Source of the DNA: JAGNNV01 sp031392925
GTDB taxonomy: Bacteria; Acidobacteriota; Vicinamibacteria; Fen-336; JAGNNV01
DNA length: 10,062 nucleotides
NCBI GenBank assembly: GCA_031392925.1
Contig: JANMVV010000240.1
Coordinates: forward strand, 1 to 10,062
Direction: 5' to 3'
Shown: positions 1 through 7,038 of the stretch, in pieces
Numbering within the stretch: the stretch's first letter is position 1
Layout: every line of letters begins with the position of its first letter
The notes under the pieces: generated by a model
Databases searched by the model: none
Told to the model about the DNA's origin: nothing
What the model saw: the letters and a program-made list of their open reading frames with translations, nothing else
Translations under genes and position numbers: made by a program

Positions 1-1
1 C

Positions 2-772
2 GCCGACCGCGCGATCTTCAATCTCGCGCCCATCGTCTTTCTGGTGCCCTGCCTTCTGATCTTCGCGTCGATCCCTTTCGCGCCCGGCATCGGGGTGGCC
101 GACCTCAACATCGGCGTCCTCTTCTTCCTCGCGGTCTCCTCGATGGAGATCGTGGGCCTGTTCATGGCTGGGTGGGGCTCCAACAACAAGTACGCCCTCA
201 TCTCGGTGATGCGCGCGGTGAACCAGATCATTTCCTATGACCTGCCCCTTCTGATGGCGGCGCTGGTTCCGGTCATGCTGGCGGGCTCGCTGAAGATGTC
301 GGACATCGCGGCGGCCCAGGCCGGCGGCTTCTGGTTCATCTTCTATCCGGTGCTAGGCCAGCTCGGGTTCCTCGCTTTCATGATCGCCGGAGTCGCGGCC
401 GAGAACCGCACGCCCTTCGACATCCTCGAAGCCGAATCGGAACTGGTGGCCGGATTCAGGGTCGAGTACTCGGGCATGAAGTTCGGCCTCATCCAGCTCG
501 GCGAGTACGCGCACGTGCTCGGCACGTCCTTTCTGGGCGCGCTGCTCTTCCTGGGCGCCTGGGCCGGGCCCGGTCCGGGGTGGCTGGGGCCGCTGTGGTT
601 CTTCATCAAGGCGATGCTGATGTTCCTGCTCTTCACCTGGGTGCGGTGGAGCTTCGTGCGCATCAAGGTCGACCAGATCCTCGCGGTGTCGTGGAAGCTG
701 ATGCTCCCGCTGAGCCTCACCCTGCTGGTCGCCACCGCGATCGTGATCGTCTTGAGAGGGCCCGTTGTCTAA
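2..772 (+). CDS. nuoH: NADH-quinone oxidoreductase subunit H (NuoH), 3' part
   Basis: This is the membrane subunit of complex I that, with the peripheral arm, forms the quinone-binding chamber at the foot of the iron-sulfur chain. The reading frame is open from base 2 to the TAA at 770-772 and starts outside the window; 256 residues are visible, compared with roughly 320-420 in the family. The first visible residues, ADRAIFNLAPIVFLV, already match the family, so the GTG at 44 is an internal codon and not the start. Diagnostic stretches are GWGSNNKYALISVMRAVNQ, the acidic loop with NRTPFDILEAESELVAG, and EYSGMKFGLIQLGEY. In well-studied homologues these cytoplasmic loops line the quinone pocket and link it to the proton channels. 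Several hydrophobic helices follow, ending with LTLLVATAIVIVL. The 3' end overlaps nuoI by 8 bp. Identification is firm; only the N-terminal part is unseen. Confidence 0.97.
   Translation, partial: ADRAIFNLAPIVFLVPCLLIFASIPFAPGIGVADLNIGVLFFLAVSSMEIVGLFMAGWGSNNKYALISVMRAVNQIISYDLPLLMAALVPVMLAGSLKMSDIAAAQAGGFWFIFYPVLGQLGFLAFMIAGVAAENRTPFDILEAESELVAGFRVEYSGMKFGLIQLGEYAHVLGTSFLGALLFLGAWAGPGPGWLGPLWFFIKAMLMFLLFTWVRWSFVRIKVDQILAVSWKLMLPLSLTLLVATAIVIVLRGPVV
754..760 (+). promoter_or_regulatory. Ribosome binding site deciding the nuoI TTG start
   Basis: GAGAGGG lies inside the end of nuoH and ends 4 bases before the TTG at 765. The next in-frame candidates, GTG at 777 and ATG near 834, are too far from it, so TTG is the better-supported start. 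The match to the consensus is imperfect. Confidence 0.5.
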
Positions 773-1316
773 CCCGGTGTCCCGCGGATTCTTCCGCGAA
801 ACCCTGGCGCTCGCCGGCGCGGTCATCCGGGCCATGCGCATGACCGCGATCAATTTCGTCCGCAAGCCGATCACCGTGCACTACCCGGAGAAGCCGCGGA
901 CGTATCCCGATCGGTACCGCGGTCTGCTCGCACTCACCTACGACCCGGCCACCGGGGCGGAGAACTGCATCGGCTGCCGCCTCTGCGAGTTCATCTGCCC
1001 GCCCGCGGTCATCAAAGTGGAGATGCTCAAGGGTCAGGGGCGCAACTACGCCAAGAGCTTCAGCCTGGAGTTGTACGCGTGCGAGTTCTGCGAACTGTGC
1101 GTGCAGGTCTGTCCCACCGACGCGATCGTGATGACGAAGTCGTTCGACATGGCCACCACGGACCGCCGTGAGTTGCTGCTCGACAAGGACCGGCTGCACG
1201 CGCTGGGCCTTCAGCACCAGGTCTCCTGGGGCGTAGGGACCAAGCTGCGGGACATGCAGAATCCGCCCAAGAAGGCGCCCGCGGACAAGCCCCCGGAGGC
1301 TAAGCATGACGCCTGA
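765..1316 (+). CDS. nuoI: NADH-quinone oxidoreductase subunit I (NuoI), 2x[4Fe-4S] ferredoxin-like
   Basis: NuoI carries the two [4Fe-4S] clusters (N6a and N6b in model enzymes) that pass electrons towards the last cluster before quinone, on the cytoplasmic face. The protein has 183 residues, close to the usual 160-180. It has an amphipathic N-terminal segment (about 10-35) and then two CxxCxxCxxxCP motifs: CIGCRLCEFICP with Cys 68, 71, 74 and 78, and CEFCELCVQVCP with Cys 106, 109, 112 and 116. All eight ligands are present. The second motif has Glu where most homologues have Gly (CxxCG), and the preceding residues are LELYA instead of the usual Asp...Lys/Arg. The C-terminus is Lys/Pro-rich. 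The chosen start is TTG, overlapping nuoH by 8 bp; an alternative GTG lies four codons later. The 3' end overlaps nuoJ by 11 bp. Confidence 0.97.
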   Translation: MSNPVSRGFFRETLALAGAVIRAMRMTAINFVRKPITVHYPEKPRTYPDRYRGLLALTYDPATGAENCIGCRLCEFICPPAVIKVEMLKGQGRNYAKSFSLELYACEFCELCVQVCPTDAIVMTKSFDMATTDRRELLLDKDRLHALGLQHQVSWGVGTKLRDMQNPPKKAPADKPPEAKHDA

Positions 1317-1800
1317 AGTCGTCGGCTTCTGGGTCCTCGCCATCACCCTGATCGGCTCGGCGCTCGGCGTCGTGCTGACCCGGAACCTCTTCCACTCCGT
1401 CTTGTGGCTGGCACTCGGCCTCATCAGCACCGCCGGCATCTTCCTCCTCCTCGACGCCGAGTTTCTGGCCGCGGTGCAGGTCCTGCTCTACGCGGGTGGC
1501 GTCATCACCGTCGTGGTCTTCGCGATCGTGGTCACCGAGAAACTGGTGGGGGAGAAGATCTCGCACACCAGCAAGCGCCTCACCGGTGGAATCATCGTGG
1601 CCTCCGGCATCTTCGGGATGCTCGTGAGCGTCATCCGGCGCTCGGGCGTGGAGGTCGCGCGGCCGGAGATGACCGGAGACGCCACCCGCACCATCGGCAT
1701 GTCCCTGCTCACGAAGTACCTGCTGCCCTTCGAACTCCTGGGCGTGCTGCTGCTCGCCGGCCTGATCGCGGCCAGCTACTTCGCGAGGCCCGAGGAATAG
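1306..1800 (+). CDS. nuoJ: NADH-quinone oxidoreductase subunit J (NuoJ)
   Basis: This is a small membrane subunit of complex I (ND6-like), sitting between NuoH and NuoK and supporting the central hydrophilic axis. It has 164 residues and about five hydrophobic segments (roughly 6-24, 30-49, 53-77, 93-110 and 138-160). The most conserved part of the family is visible as NLFHSVLWLALGLISTAG, followed by AAVQVLLYAGGVITVVVFAI at about 55-74; this is the third helix, which contains the flexible pi-bulge in solved structures. The ATG at 1306 follows a GGAGG at 1295-1299 with 6 bases between, so the start is well supported. It begins inside the end of nuoI (11 bp overlap) and ends 3 bp before nuoK. 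Confidence 0.96.
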   Translation: MTPEVVGFWVLAITLIGSALGVVLTRNLFHSVLWLALGLISTAGIFLLLDAEFLAAVQVLLYAGGVITVVVFAIVVTEKLVGEKISHTSKRLTGGIIVASGIFGMLVSVIRRSGVEVARPEMTGDATRTIGMSLLTKYLLPFELLGVLLLAGLIAASYFARPEE

Positions 1801-1803
1801 ACG

Positions 1804-2103
1804 ATGCCCCTCTCCGCCTACCTGACTCTCTCCGCGATCCTCTTCTCGATCGGCCTGTTCGGCGTGATCACGCGAAGGAACACGGTCGGCATCCTCCTCG
1901 GCGTCGAGCTGATGCTGAACGCGGTGAACATCAACCTCGTGGCCTTCAGCCGTTTCCACGGCACCGAGGCCGGCATGGTGTTCTCTCTGTTCGCGATCTG
2001 CATCACCGTCGCGGAAGTGGCCCTCGGCCTGTCCCTCGTCATCCTGCTCTTCCGCACGCGCCGGACCGCGATCGCCGACCAGATCGACTGGCTCAAAGGA
2101 TGA
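1804..2103 (+). CDS. nuoK: NADH-quinone oxidoreductase subunit K (NuoK)
   Basis: This is the smallest membrane subunit of complex I (ND4L-like), related to MrpC, with three transmembrane helices. It has 99 residues, the normal length (100 in E. coli). The two membrane glutamates that are important for proton translocation in the family are present: Glu35 in GILLGVELMLNAVNINLVAF and Glu71 in AICITVAEVALGLSLVILLF. The helices are approximately 4-22, 28-48 and 58-84, followed by a short basic cytoplasmic tail. A GAGG at 1792-1795 lies 8 bases before the ATG. The TGA stop overlaps the nuoL ATG (ATGA), which suggests coupled translation. Confidence 0.97.
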   Translation: MPLSAYLTLSAILFSIGLFGVITRRNTVGILLGVELMLNAVNINLVAFSRFHGTEAGMVFSLFAICITVAEVALGLSLVILLFRTRRTAIADQIDWLKG

Positions 2104-3980
2104 TGCAAGATCCGCTCACCCTGATTCTCCTCGCGCTGTTCGCGCCGGTGGTGTCGTTCCTCCTGATCGCCGCCCTGCCGCCGCTCCGCCGCGCCGGCCG
2201 CCCGGCCGCGTTCGTGTCCATCGCCGCGGTGTTGACCTCGCTCGCTTCGGCCCTCCGCACCTTTCAGCTCCTCCAAGGCGCCGCCCAGCCGATCCGCGCG
2301 GTGTGGGACTGGCTTCCCGCGCAGAAGGGCCCGCTCGCCACCGTGGGCGTGCTCATCGATCATCAGTCGACCCTGATGCTCATCCTCGTCACCCTGGTCG
2401 CGACCCTGGTTCAGGTCTACTCGCTCGAGTACCTTCACACCGAGCCGCCCCCAGCCCTCGGCCGCTACTACGCGTATCAGTCGCTGTTCGTGTTCTCGAT
2501 GATGGGCGTGGTCATCGCGCCGAACCTCCTCCAGCTCTTCATCTGCTGGGAACTCGTGGGCGTGTGCTCCTACCTGCTCATCGGCTTCTGGTACCGGAAG
2601 CCCGAAGCCGCGCGCGCGGCGCTGAAGGCTTTCTGGACCACCAAGGCCGGCGACGTCGGACTGCTCATCGGCATCGTCCTTCTCTATCGTCTGACCGGCA
2701 CCTGGGATCTCCTCGAGCTTCGTCACCTGGTCGAGACCAAGGCCCTCGCCACCGCGGGCCTCAGCGCCATCACCTTCTGCCTCTACCTCGGCGCCATGGG
2801 GAAGTCGGCGCAGTTCCCGCTGCATGTCTGGCTGCCCGATGCGATGGAGGGCCCGACGCCGGTTTCGGCCTTGATCCACGCGGCCACCATGGTCACGGCC
2901 GGCGTCTATCTCCTCGTCCGCACCGAGTTCCTGTTCCACCAGACGCCGGAGGTGCTGGCCCTCGTCGCCTGGATCGGCGGCATCACCGCCCTGATGGCCG
3001 CGATCATCGCGTGCGTGCAGACCGACATCAAGCGCGTGCTCGCGTACTCGACCATCTCGCAGCTCGGCTACATGATGACCGCCATCGGCGCCGGGTTCGC
3101 GAGCGCTGGTTTCCTGCACCTGCTGACGCACGGAGTTTTCAAGGCGCTGCTCTTTCTCGGCGCGGGCGCGGTGATCCACGCCGTGCACAGCAACGAGATG
3201 TCGGACATGGGCGGCCTGTTCAAGAAGATGCCCCAGGTGGCGATGGTGTTCATCATCGGAACGCTGTCGCTCGCGGGCGTGCCGCTCTTCGCCGGTTTCG
3301 CCTCCAAGGAAGAAGTGCTCGGCGCGACCCTCGCGGGCGGCTTCATGGGCCCGTTCCTGATGCTGCTCATCGCCGCCTTCCTGACCGCCTTCTACATGTT
3401 CCGCGTGGTGTTCGTGGTGTTCTTCGGCCCCGCGAAGGCCCGCGACGCAAATGCCGCCCACGGTCTCGCCGATGCGCACGCGCACGGCACGAGCGGCGAT
3501 CCCGGCTTCACCATGGCCGGCCCGCTCTGGGTCCTGGCCCTTTCCGCCCTCGCCATCGGCGGCTACTTCACGCTGCATCACGCGGAGGCCGAGTTCACCT
3601 CTCCGGTCTGGCTGACTCCGGTCGCGATCACGGTCGCTCTCTCCGGCATCCTCATGGCCTGGCTCACCTATCAGCGCCAGGCCATCCGCGCCGACTCGCT
3701 CGCCTCTGCCTTTGGTCCCATCCGCCGCGCCGCCCTCGCGAAGTTCTGGATCGACGACATCTTCGAGGCGATCTACCGCAACCTCCTCCTTACCTTCGCG
3801 CGAATCATCGGCTGGACCGACCGCTACATCGTGGACGGCGTCCTGAACGTGATCAGCGCCTGGACGCTCGACGGCGGTGACGCGCTGCGCCGCATCCAGA
3901 CCGGCCGGGTGGGCGACTACATCTTCGCGCTCGCCGCGGGCCTGACCGTCCTGCTCCTGTGGATGGGAGGGAGCTTCTAG
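2100..3980 (+). CDS. nuoL: NADH-quinone oxidoreductase subunit L (NuoL)
   Basis: This is the distal antiporter-like proton-pumping subunit of complex I, 626 residues from the first ATG (613 in E. coli). It shows the N-terminal domain (about 65-115, with VGVLIDHQSTLMLILVTLVA) and the proton-conducting domain (about 125-430). Key charged residues of the family are present: Glu151 (TM5, CWELVGVCSYLLIGFW), Asp185, Lys235 (TM7, GAMGKSAQFPLHVWLPDAM), His260, His344, Lys348 and Lys403 (GFASKEEVLG). The long C-terminal part (about 545-626) fits the lateral amphipathic helix and final anchor helix. Loop 451-463 carries three His (454, 460, 462). The reading frame is open far upstream through nuoJ and nuoK, but that part is a shadow. 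The start is ATG 2100 or the adjacent ATG 2103, coupled to the nuoK stop. It ends in TAG, which shares its G with the nuoM GTG. Confidence 0.97.
   Translation: MMQDPLTLILLALFAPVVSFLLIAALPPLRRAGRPAAFVSIAAVLTSLASALRTFQLLQGAAQPIRAVWDWLPAQKGPLATVGVLIDHQSTLMLILVTLVATLVQVYSLEYLHTEPPPALGRYYAYQSLFVFSMMGVVIAPNLLQLFICWELVGVCSYLLIGFWYRKPEAARAALKAFWTTKAGDVGLLIGIVLLYRLTGTWDLLELRHLVETKALATAGLSAITFCLYLGAMGKSAQFPLHVWLPDAMEGPTPVSALIHAATMVTAGVYLLVRTEFLFHQTPEVLALVAWIGGITALMAAIIACVQTDIKRVLAYSTISQLGYMMTAIGAGFASAGFLHLLTHGVFKALLFLGAGAVIHAVHSNEMSDMGGLFKKMPQVAMVFIIGTLSLAGVPLFAGFASKEEVLGATLAGGFMGPFLMLLIAAFLTAFYMFRVVFVVFFGPAKARDANAAHGLADAHAHGTSGDPGFTMAGPLWVLALSALAIGGYFTLHHAEAEFTSPVWLTPVAITVALSGILMAWLTYQRQAIRADSLASAFGPIRRAALAKFWIDDIFEAIYRNLLLTFARIIGWTDRYIVDGVLNVISAWTLDGGDALRRIQTGRVGDYIFALAAGLTVLLLWMGGSF
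3966..3973 (+). promoter_or_regulatory. Strong ribosome binding site for nuoM
   Basis: GGAGGGAG at the very end of nuoL lies 6 bases before the GTG at 3980, giving near-ideal spacing. It places the nuoM start at 3980 and not at the earlier in-frame GTG at 3959, which lies upstream of this site. Confidence 0.7.
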
Positions 3981-5515
3981 TGGAGTTTCCGATCCTCTCC
4001 GTCATCACCTGGACGCCGTTCATCAGCGCCCTGATCATCATGGCCTTCGCGCGCCATCGTCCGCTCCTGGTGCGGCTGGTCGGCGTGATCGGCAGCAGCC
4101 TCACCCTGGGCCTCTCAACCTGGCTCTACTTCGCGTATGACCACGTGAAGGCCGGCTATCAGTTCTTCGAGTGGTTCCCGCTGGTGCCGTCGTTTGGCAT
4201 TCACTACCAGCTCGCCGTGGATGGGTGGGGCCTCGTCCTCGTGATGCTCACCGCCATCATCCTGTTTGCGGGGTCGTTCGCGTCGTGGACGGTGAAGACC
4301 CGCGGCCAGGAGTTCTACGCGCTGCTCCTCCTCCTCGTGACCGGCGTCTTCGGGGTGTTCGTGTCGCTCGATCTCTTCGTGCTCTTCCTCTTCTACGAGA
4401 TCGCGGTGCTGCCCATGTACCTGCTCATCGCCATCTGGGGATCGAGCGGGGAAGTGCTGCCGCAAGGCGTCTTCGGCTGGGCCTTCAAGCGGACCGGAGT
4501 CGGCACCAAGGAATACGCGGCGATGAAACTGACCCTCTACCTGCTTCTCGGTTCCGCGTTCATCCTCGTGGGCATCCTCGCCCTCTACACCGCCGCCGGC
4601 TCCAACTCGTTCTCCCTTCTGACCCTTCAGCAGGTGAAGTTCGATCCCGCCCTGCAGTCGTGGGTGTTCCTCTTCTTCTACATCGGCTTCGGAGTGCTCG
4701 CCGGCATCTTCCCGCTGCACACCTGGTCGCCCGACGGCCATGCCTCGGCCCCCACCGCGGTGTCGATGCTGCACGCCGGCGTCCTGATGAAGCTCGGCGC
4801 GTATGGCGTCTTGCGGCTCGGCTTCGGCCTCACCCCGGATGGCGCCTTGCAGTGGGCCTGGCTCGTGGGCAGCATCGCCTGCATCAACATCGTCTATGGC
4901 GCGCTCAGCGCCATGTCGCAGAAGGACCTCAAGTACGTGGTCGCGTACTCGTCGGTCTCGCACATGGGCATCGTGATGCTGGGCATGGCGACCCTCACCG
5001 AAGCCGGGATCAACGGCTCGGTCTTCCAGATGGTGGCCCACGGAATCATGACCGGCCTTTTCTTCGCGATCGTCGGCCTCGTCTACGAAAAGGCGCACTC
5101 GCGCGAGATCTTCAAGATGGGCGGCTTTGCCGCCATGATGCCGGGGATCGCCACCGCGTTCGTGGTGGGCGGCTTCTCCTCGCTCGGCCTGCCCGGCACC
5201 GCGGGCTTCGTCGCCGAGTTCCTGGCCTTCCTCGGAGCGTGGCAGTCCGCGCATTCGTGGTGGCTGTTCCCGGGGGTCACCGGCGCGTTCCTCACCGCCA
5301 TCTACGTCCTGCGTGTTGCCAAGCAGATTTTCTTCGGCCCGAAGAGCTTTGACCCGCACTTCCAGGACCTGCCCGACGCGCAGGGCACCGAATGGGTTGC
5401 CCTCGTGTTCCTGGTCTGCGTCCTTGTCCTGTTCGGCGTCTTCCCGTCGCTGATGGTCGGGCCGATCGATACCGCCACCGTGGCCATCCTCAATCACCTG
5501 GGAGTGGCGCGATGA
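3980..5515 (+). CDS. nuoM: NADH-quinone oxidoreductase subunit M (NuoM), TM7 lysine variant
   Basis: This is the middle antiporter-like proton-pumping subunit of complex I (ND4-like), 511 residues (509 in E. coli). The start is GTG at 3980 behind a strong Shine-Dalgarno, and the gene overlaps the nuoL stop by 1 bp. Family residues seen are Glu140 in TM5 (FYEIAVLPMYLLIAIWG), Lys183 in TM6, HTWSPDGHASAPTAVS at 247-262, Lys271 in TM8 (AGVLMKLGAYG), the YSSVSHMG motif at 323-330, and Glu413 in TM12 (GTAGFVAEF). Two departures stand out. First, an ungapped match of TM7 to E. coli NuoM as remembered (AVKMP before PLH) puts Leu240 where Lys234 should be (GVLAG before IFPLH). Second, the loop between TM5 and TM6 is about 14 residues longer than in E. 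coli. Both may be normal for this lineage. The TGA stop overlaps the nuoN ATG as ATGA. Confidence 0.96.
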   Translation: MEFPILSVITWTPFISALIIMAFARHRPLLVRLVGVIGSSLTLGLSTWLYFAYDHVKAGYQFFEWFPLVPSFGIHYQLAVDGWGLVLVMLTAIILFAGSFASWTVKTRGQEFYALLLLLVTGVFGVFVSLDLFVLFLFYEIAVLPMYLLIAIWGSSGEVLPQGVFGWAFKRTGVGTKEYAAMKLTLYLLLGSAFILVGILALYTAAGSNSFSLLTLQQVKFDPALQSWVFLFFYIGFGVLAGIFPLHTWSPDGHASAPTAVSMLHAGVLMKLGAYGVLRLGFGLTPDGALQWAWLVGSIACINIVYGALSAMSQKDLKYVVAYSSVSHMGIVMLGMATLTEAGINGSVFQMVAHGIMTGLFFAIVGLVYEKAHSREIFKMGGFAAMMPGIATAFVVGGFSSLGLPGTAGFVAEFLAFLGAWQSAHSWWLFPGVTGAFLTAIYVLRVAKQIFFGPKSFDPHFQDLPDAQGTEWVALVFLVCVLVLFGVFPSLMVGPIDTATVAILNHLGVAR

Positions 5516-6930
5516 GCGCTTTCGGTCCCCTGAGCCTCGAGATCGGTCTGGGCGCGCTGATGCTCGTGGTCCTGCTCCTTGGCATCTTCCGCCCGGCGAC
5601 TCCGGATCGGCGCGCGGGTGGGGTCGCGCTGATCGGCCTGCTCGCGCTCGTGGCCGCCTCGTTCGCCGCGACCCCGGGCGGTACTCTCTTCGGCGGCAGC
5701 TATGTGGTGGACGCGCTCGCCCTCTTCGCCAAGCGCCTGTTCCTCGTCTCGGCCGCGATCAGCGTCCTCGCGACCCTTGCCCTGACCAGCCCACGATTCG
5801 CCCGGCGCGGCGCGGAATACCACTTCTCGCTGCTGTCGTCTCTCCTCGGCATGCTGGTTCTCGCCTCCGCGCGCGACCTGATCCTGCTCTTTGTCGCCTT
5901 CGAGCTGATGTCGATTCCCCTCTACTTCCTCACCGGCTTCAAGAAGAGCGAGGCCACCGCGGGGGAGGGCGCGCTCAAGTTCTTCCTGGTGGGTTCCGTC
6001 TCGTCGGCCATCCTGCTCTACGGTTTCTCGTTCCTTTTCGGCGCCACCGGCTCCACCGACCTGAGCGTCATCGCGGTCGCGGTGGCGACGGGCAACCGAC
6101 TCGCGAAACTCGGCCTCGTTCTCGCCCTCGCCGGCCTCGGCTTCAAGATCGCCGCGGTCCCCTTCCAAATGTGGGTGCCCGACACCTACGAAGCGGCGAC
6201 CACGCCGTTCGTGGCCTGGCTCTCGGTCGCCCCGAAGGCCGCGGGCTTCATCGTCATCTTCCGCCTCTACCTCGAGGGCGCGAGCGGCGCCGCGCTCGTG
6301 TGGGTCCCGATCGTCTCGGCCATGGCCGGCCTCACCATCGTGGCCGGCAACCTCATGGCCATTCCGCAGACCAACGTGAAGCGCATGCTCGCGTATTCCG
6401 GCGTCGCGCATATCGGGTACATGCTCATGGGCGTCGCTGCGATCTCGGCCTCGGGTATGGGTATGGTCCTCTTCTATCTGGTGGCGTACCTCTTCGGCAA
6501 CATGGGCGCCTTCCTGGTGGTGCAGGCGGTGGGCGACTCTGAAGGCTCGGACAAGATGGGCGCCTATCGCGGGCTCGCCCAGCGCTCGCCGGTGCTGGCC
6601 CTGAGCCTCCTGGTCTTCCTCCTCTCCCTCGGCGGCATCCCCTTCGTCGCCGGCTTCTGGGCCAAGCTATTCATCTTCCGCGCCGTGGTCGACCAGCGCA
6701 TGTACGGCCTCGCCCTCCTGGGCGCGGTCGCCACCATCGTGGCTCTCTACTACTACCTCGTCCTCGGCCGCCGGATGTACGTGGAAGAGCCCGAGGTAAA
6801 GACGCCGGTGTCCGTGCCGACGCCCCTGCTCCTCGCCATCCTCATCTGCGCCATCGGCACGGTAGTGATGGGCATGTACCCGGAGCCGTGGGTGCGCAAC
6901 GTCATGGACGCGGCCAGGGGATTGCTCTAG
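5512..6930 (+). CDS. nuoN: NADH-quinone oxidoreductase subunit N (NuoN)
   Basis: This is the proximal antiporter-like proton-pumping subunit of complex I (ND2-like), 472 residues (485 in E. coli). Family residues are visible: Glu131 in TM5 (FVAFELMSIPLYFLTGF), Lys156 (EGALKFFLVGSV), Lys212 in TM7 (GLGFKIAAVPFQMWVPD), Lys242 in TM8 (APKAAGF), the YSGVAHIGYMLMG segment, and Lys385 in TM12 (AGFWAKLFIF). About 14 hydrophobic segments fill the protein. The start ATG at 5512 has GGGAG (5500-5504) 7 bases upstream and overlaps the nuoM TGA. The frame is open further upstream to 5392, but that part lies inside nuoM and has no membrane character. It is the last gene of the operon; the next gene is convergent. 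Confidence 0.97.
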   Translation: MSAFGPLSLEIGLGALMLVVLLLGIFRPATPDRRAGGVALIGLLALVAASFAATPGGTLFGGSYVVDALALFAKRLFLVSAAISVLATLALTSPRFARRGAEYHFSLLSSLLGMLVLASARDLILLFVAFELMSIPLYFLTGFKKSEATAGEGALKFFLVGSVSSAILLYGFSFLFGATGSTDLSVIAVAVATGNRLAKLGLVLALAGLGFKIAAVPFQMWVPDTYEAATTPFVAWLSVAPKAAGFIVIFRLYLEGASGAALVWVPIVSAMAGLTIVAGNLMAIPQTNVKRMLAYSGVAHIGYMLMGVAAISASGMGMVLFYLVAYLFGNMGAFLVVQAVGDSEGSDKMGAYRGLAQRSPVLALSLLVFLLSLGGIPFVAGFWAKLFIFRAVVDQRMYGLALLGAVATIVALYYYLVLGRRMYVEEPEVKTPVSVPTPLLLAILICAIGTVVMGMYPEPWVRNVMDAARGLL

Positions 6931-6952
6931 GCGCGGTTGGCCAGCGCGGTTT

Positions 6953-7000
6953 GTAGTGGGCCGTAGCAACCCCGCCCAGCCACTACCGGCCTGCGGGCCG
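6953..7000. terminator. Possible weak terminator zone, two dyads without a T tract
   Basis: GTAGTGG (6953-6959) pairs with CCACTAC (6980-6986) across a 20-base loop. It is followed directly by CGGCC-TGCG-GGCCG (6987-7000), a 5-bp stem with a 4-base loop. The position between two convergent stop codons (6930 and 7039) fits transcript ends for both operons. No run of T follows on either strand, so this is not a classic intrinsic terminator. Confidence 0.3.
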
Positions 7001-7009
7001 AAGCAACCC
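6959..7009. repeat. Imperfect 14-bp direct repeat between nuoN and slipin gene
   Basis: GGCCGTAGCAACCC (6959-6972) recurs as GGCCGAAGCAACCC (6996-7009), with 13 of 14 bases the same and a spacing of 37 bp. Upstream, GCGCGGTT occurs twice (6931-6938 and 6944-6951). This is the 108-bp non-coding gap between two convergent genes. The function is unknown, and it may be a remnant of local duplication. Confidence 0.6.
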
Positions 7010-7038
7010 ACCCCCCTACCAAGCCCGCCCCCGCCCTC

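Noticed and set aside
1404..2099. Upstream open extension of the nuoL frame giving an 858-residue fusion-like product.
   Set aside because: The extra part overlaps nuoJ and nuoK and is Arg/His/Pro-rich without membrane character. The coupled ATGATG at 2100 is the natural start.
1818..3581. A long minus-strand open frame (587 codons) opposite nuoK and nuoL, with similar ones opposite nuoM (4115-5497) and nuoN (5494-6411).
   Set aside because: Their products are Arg/Glu/His/Gly-rich with no domain sense, as expected opposite GC-rich membrane-protein genes with strong third-codon bias. The plus-strand genes are unmistakable.
2303..3880. A 525-codon plus-strand frame inside nuoL, and similar frames inside nuoM and nuoN.
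   Set aside because: They are frame shadows with Arg/His-rich products and no recognisable motif.
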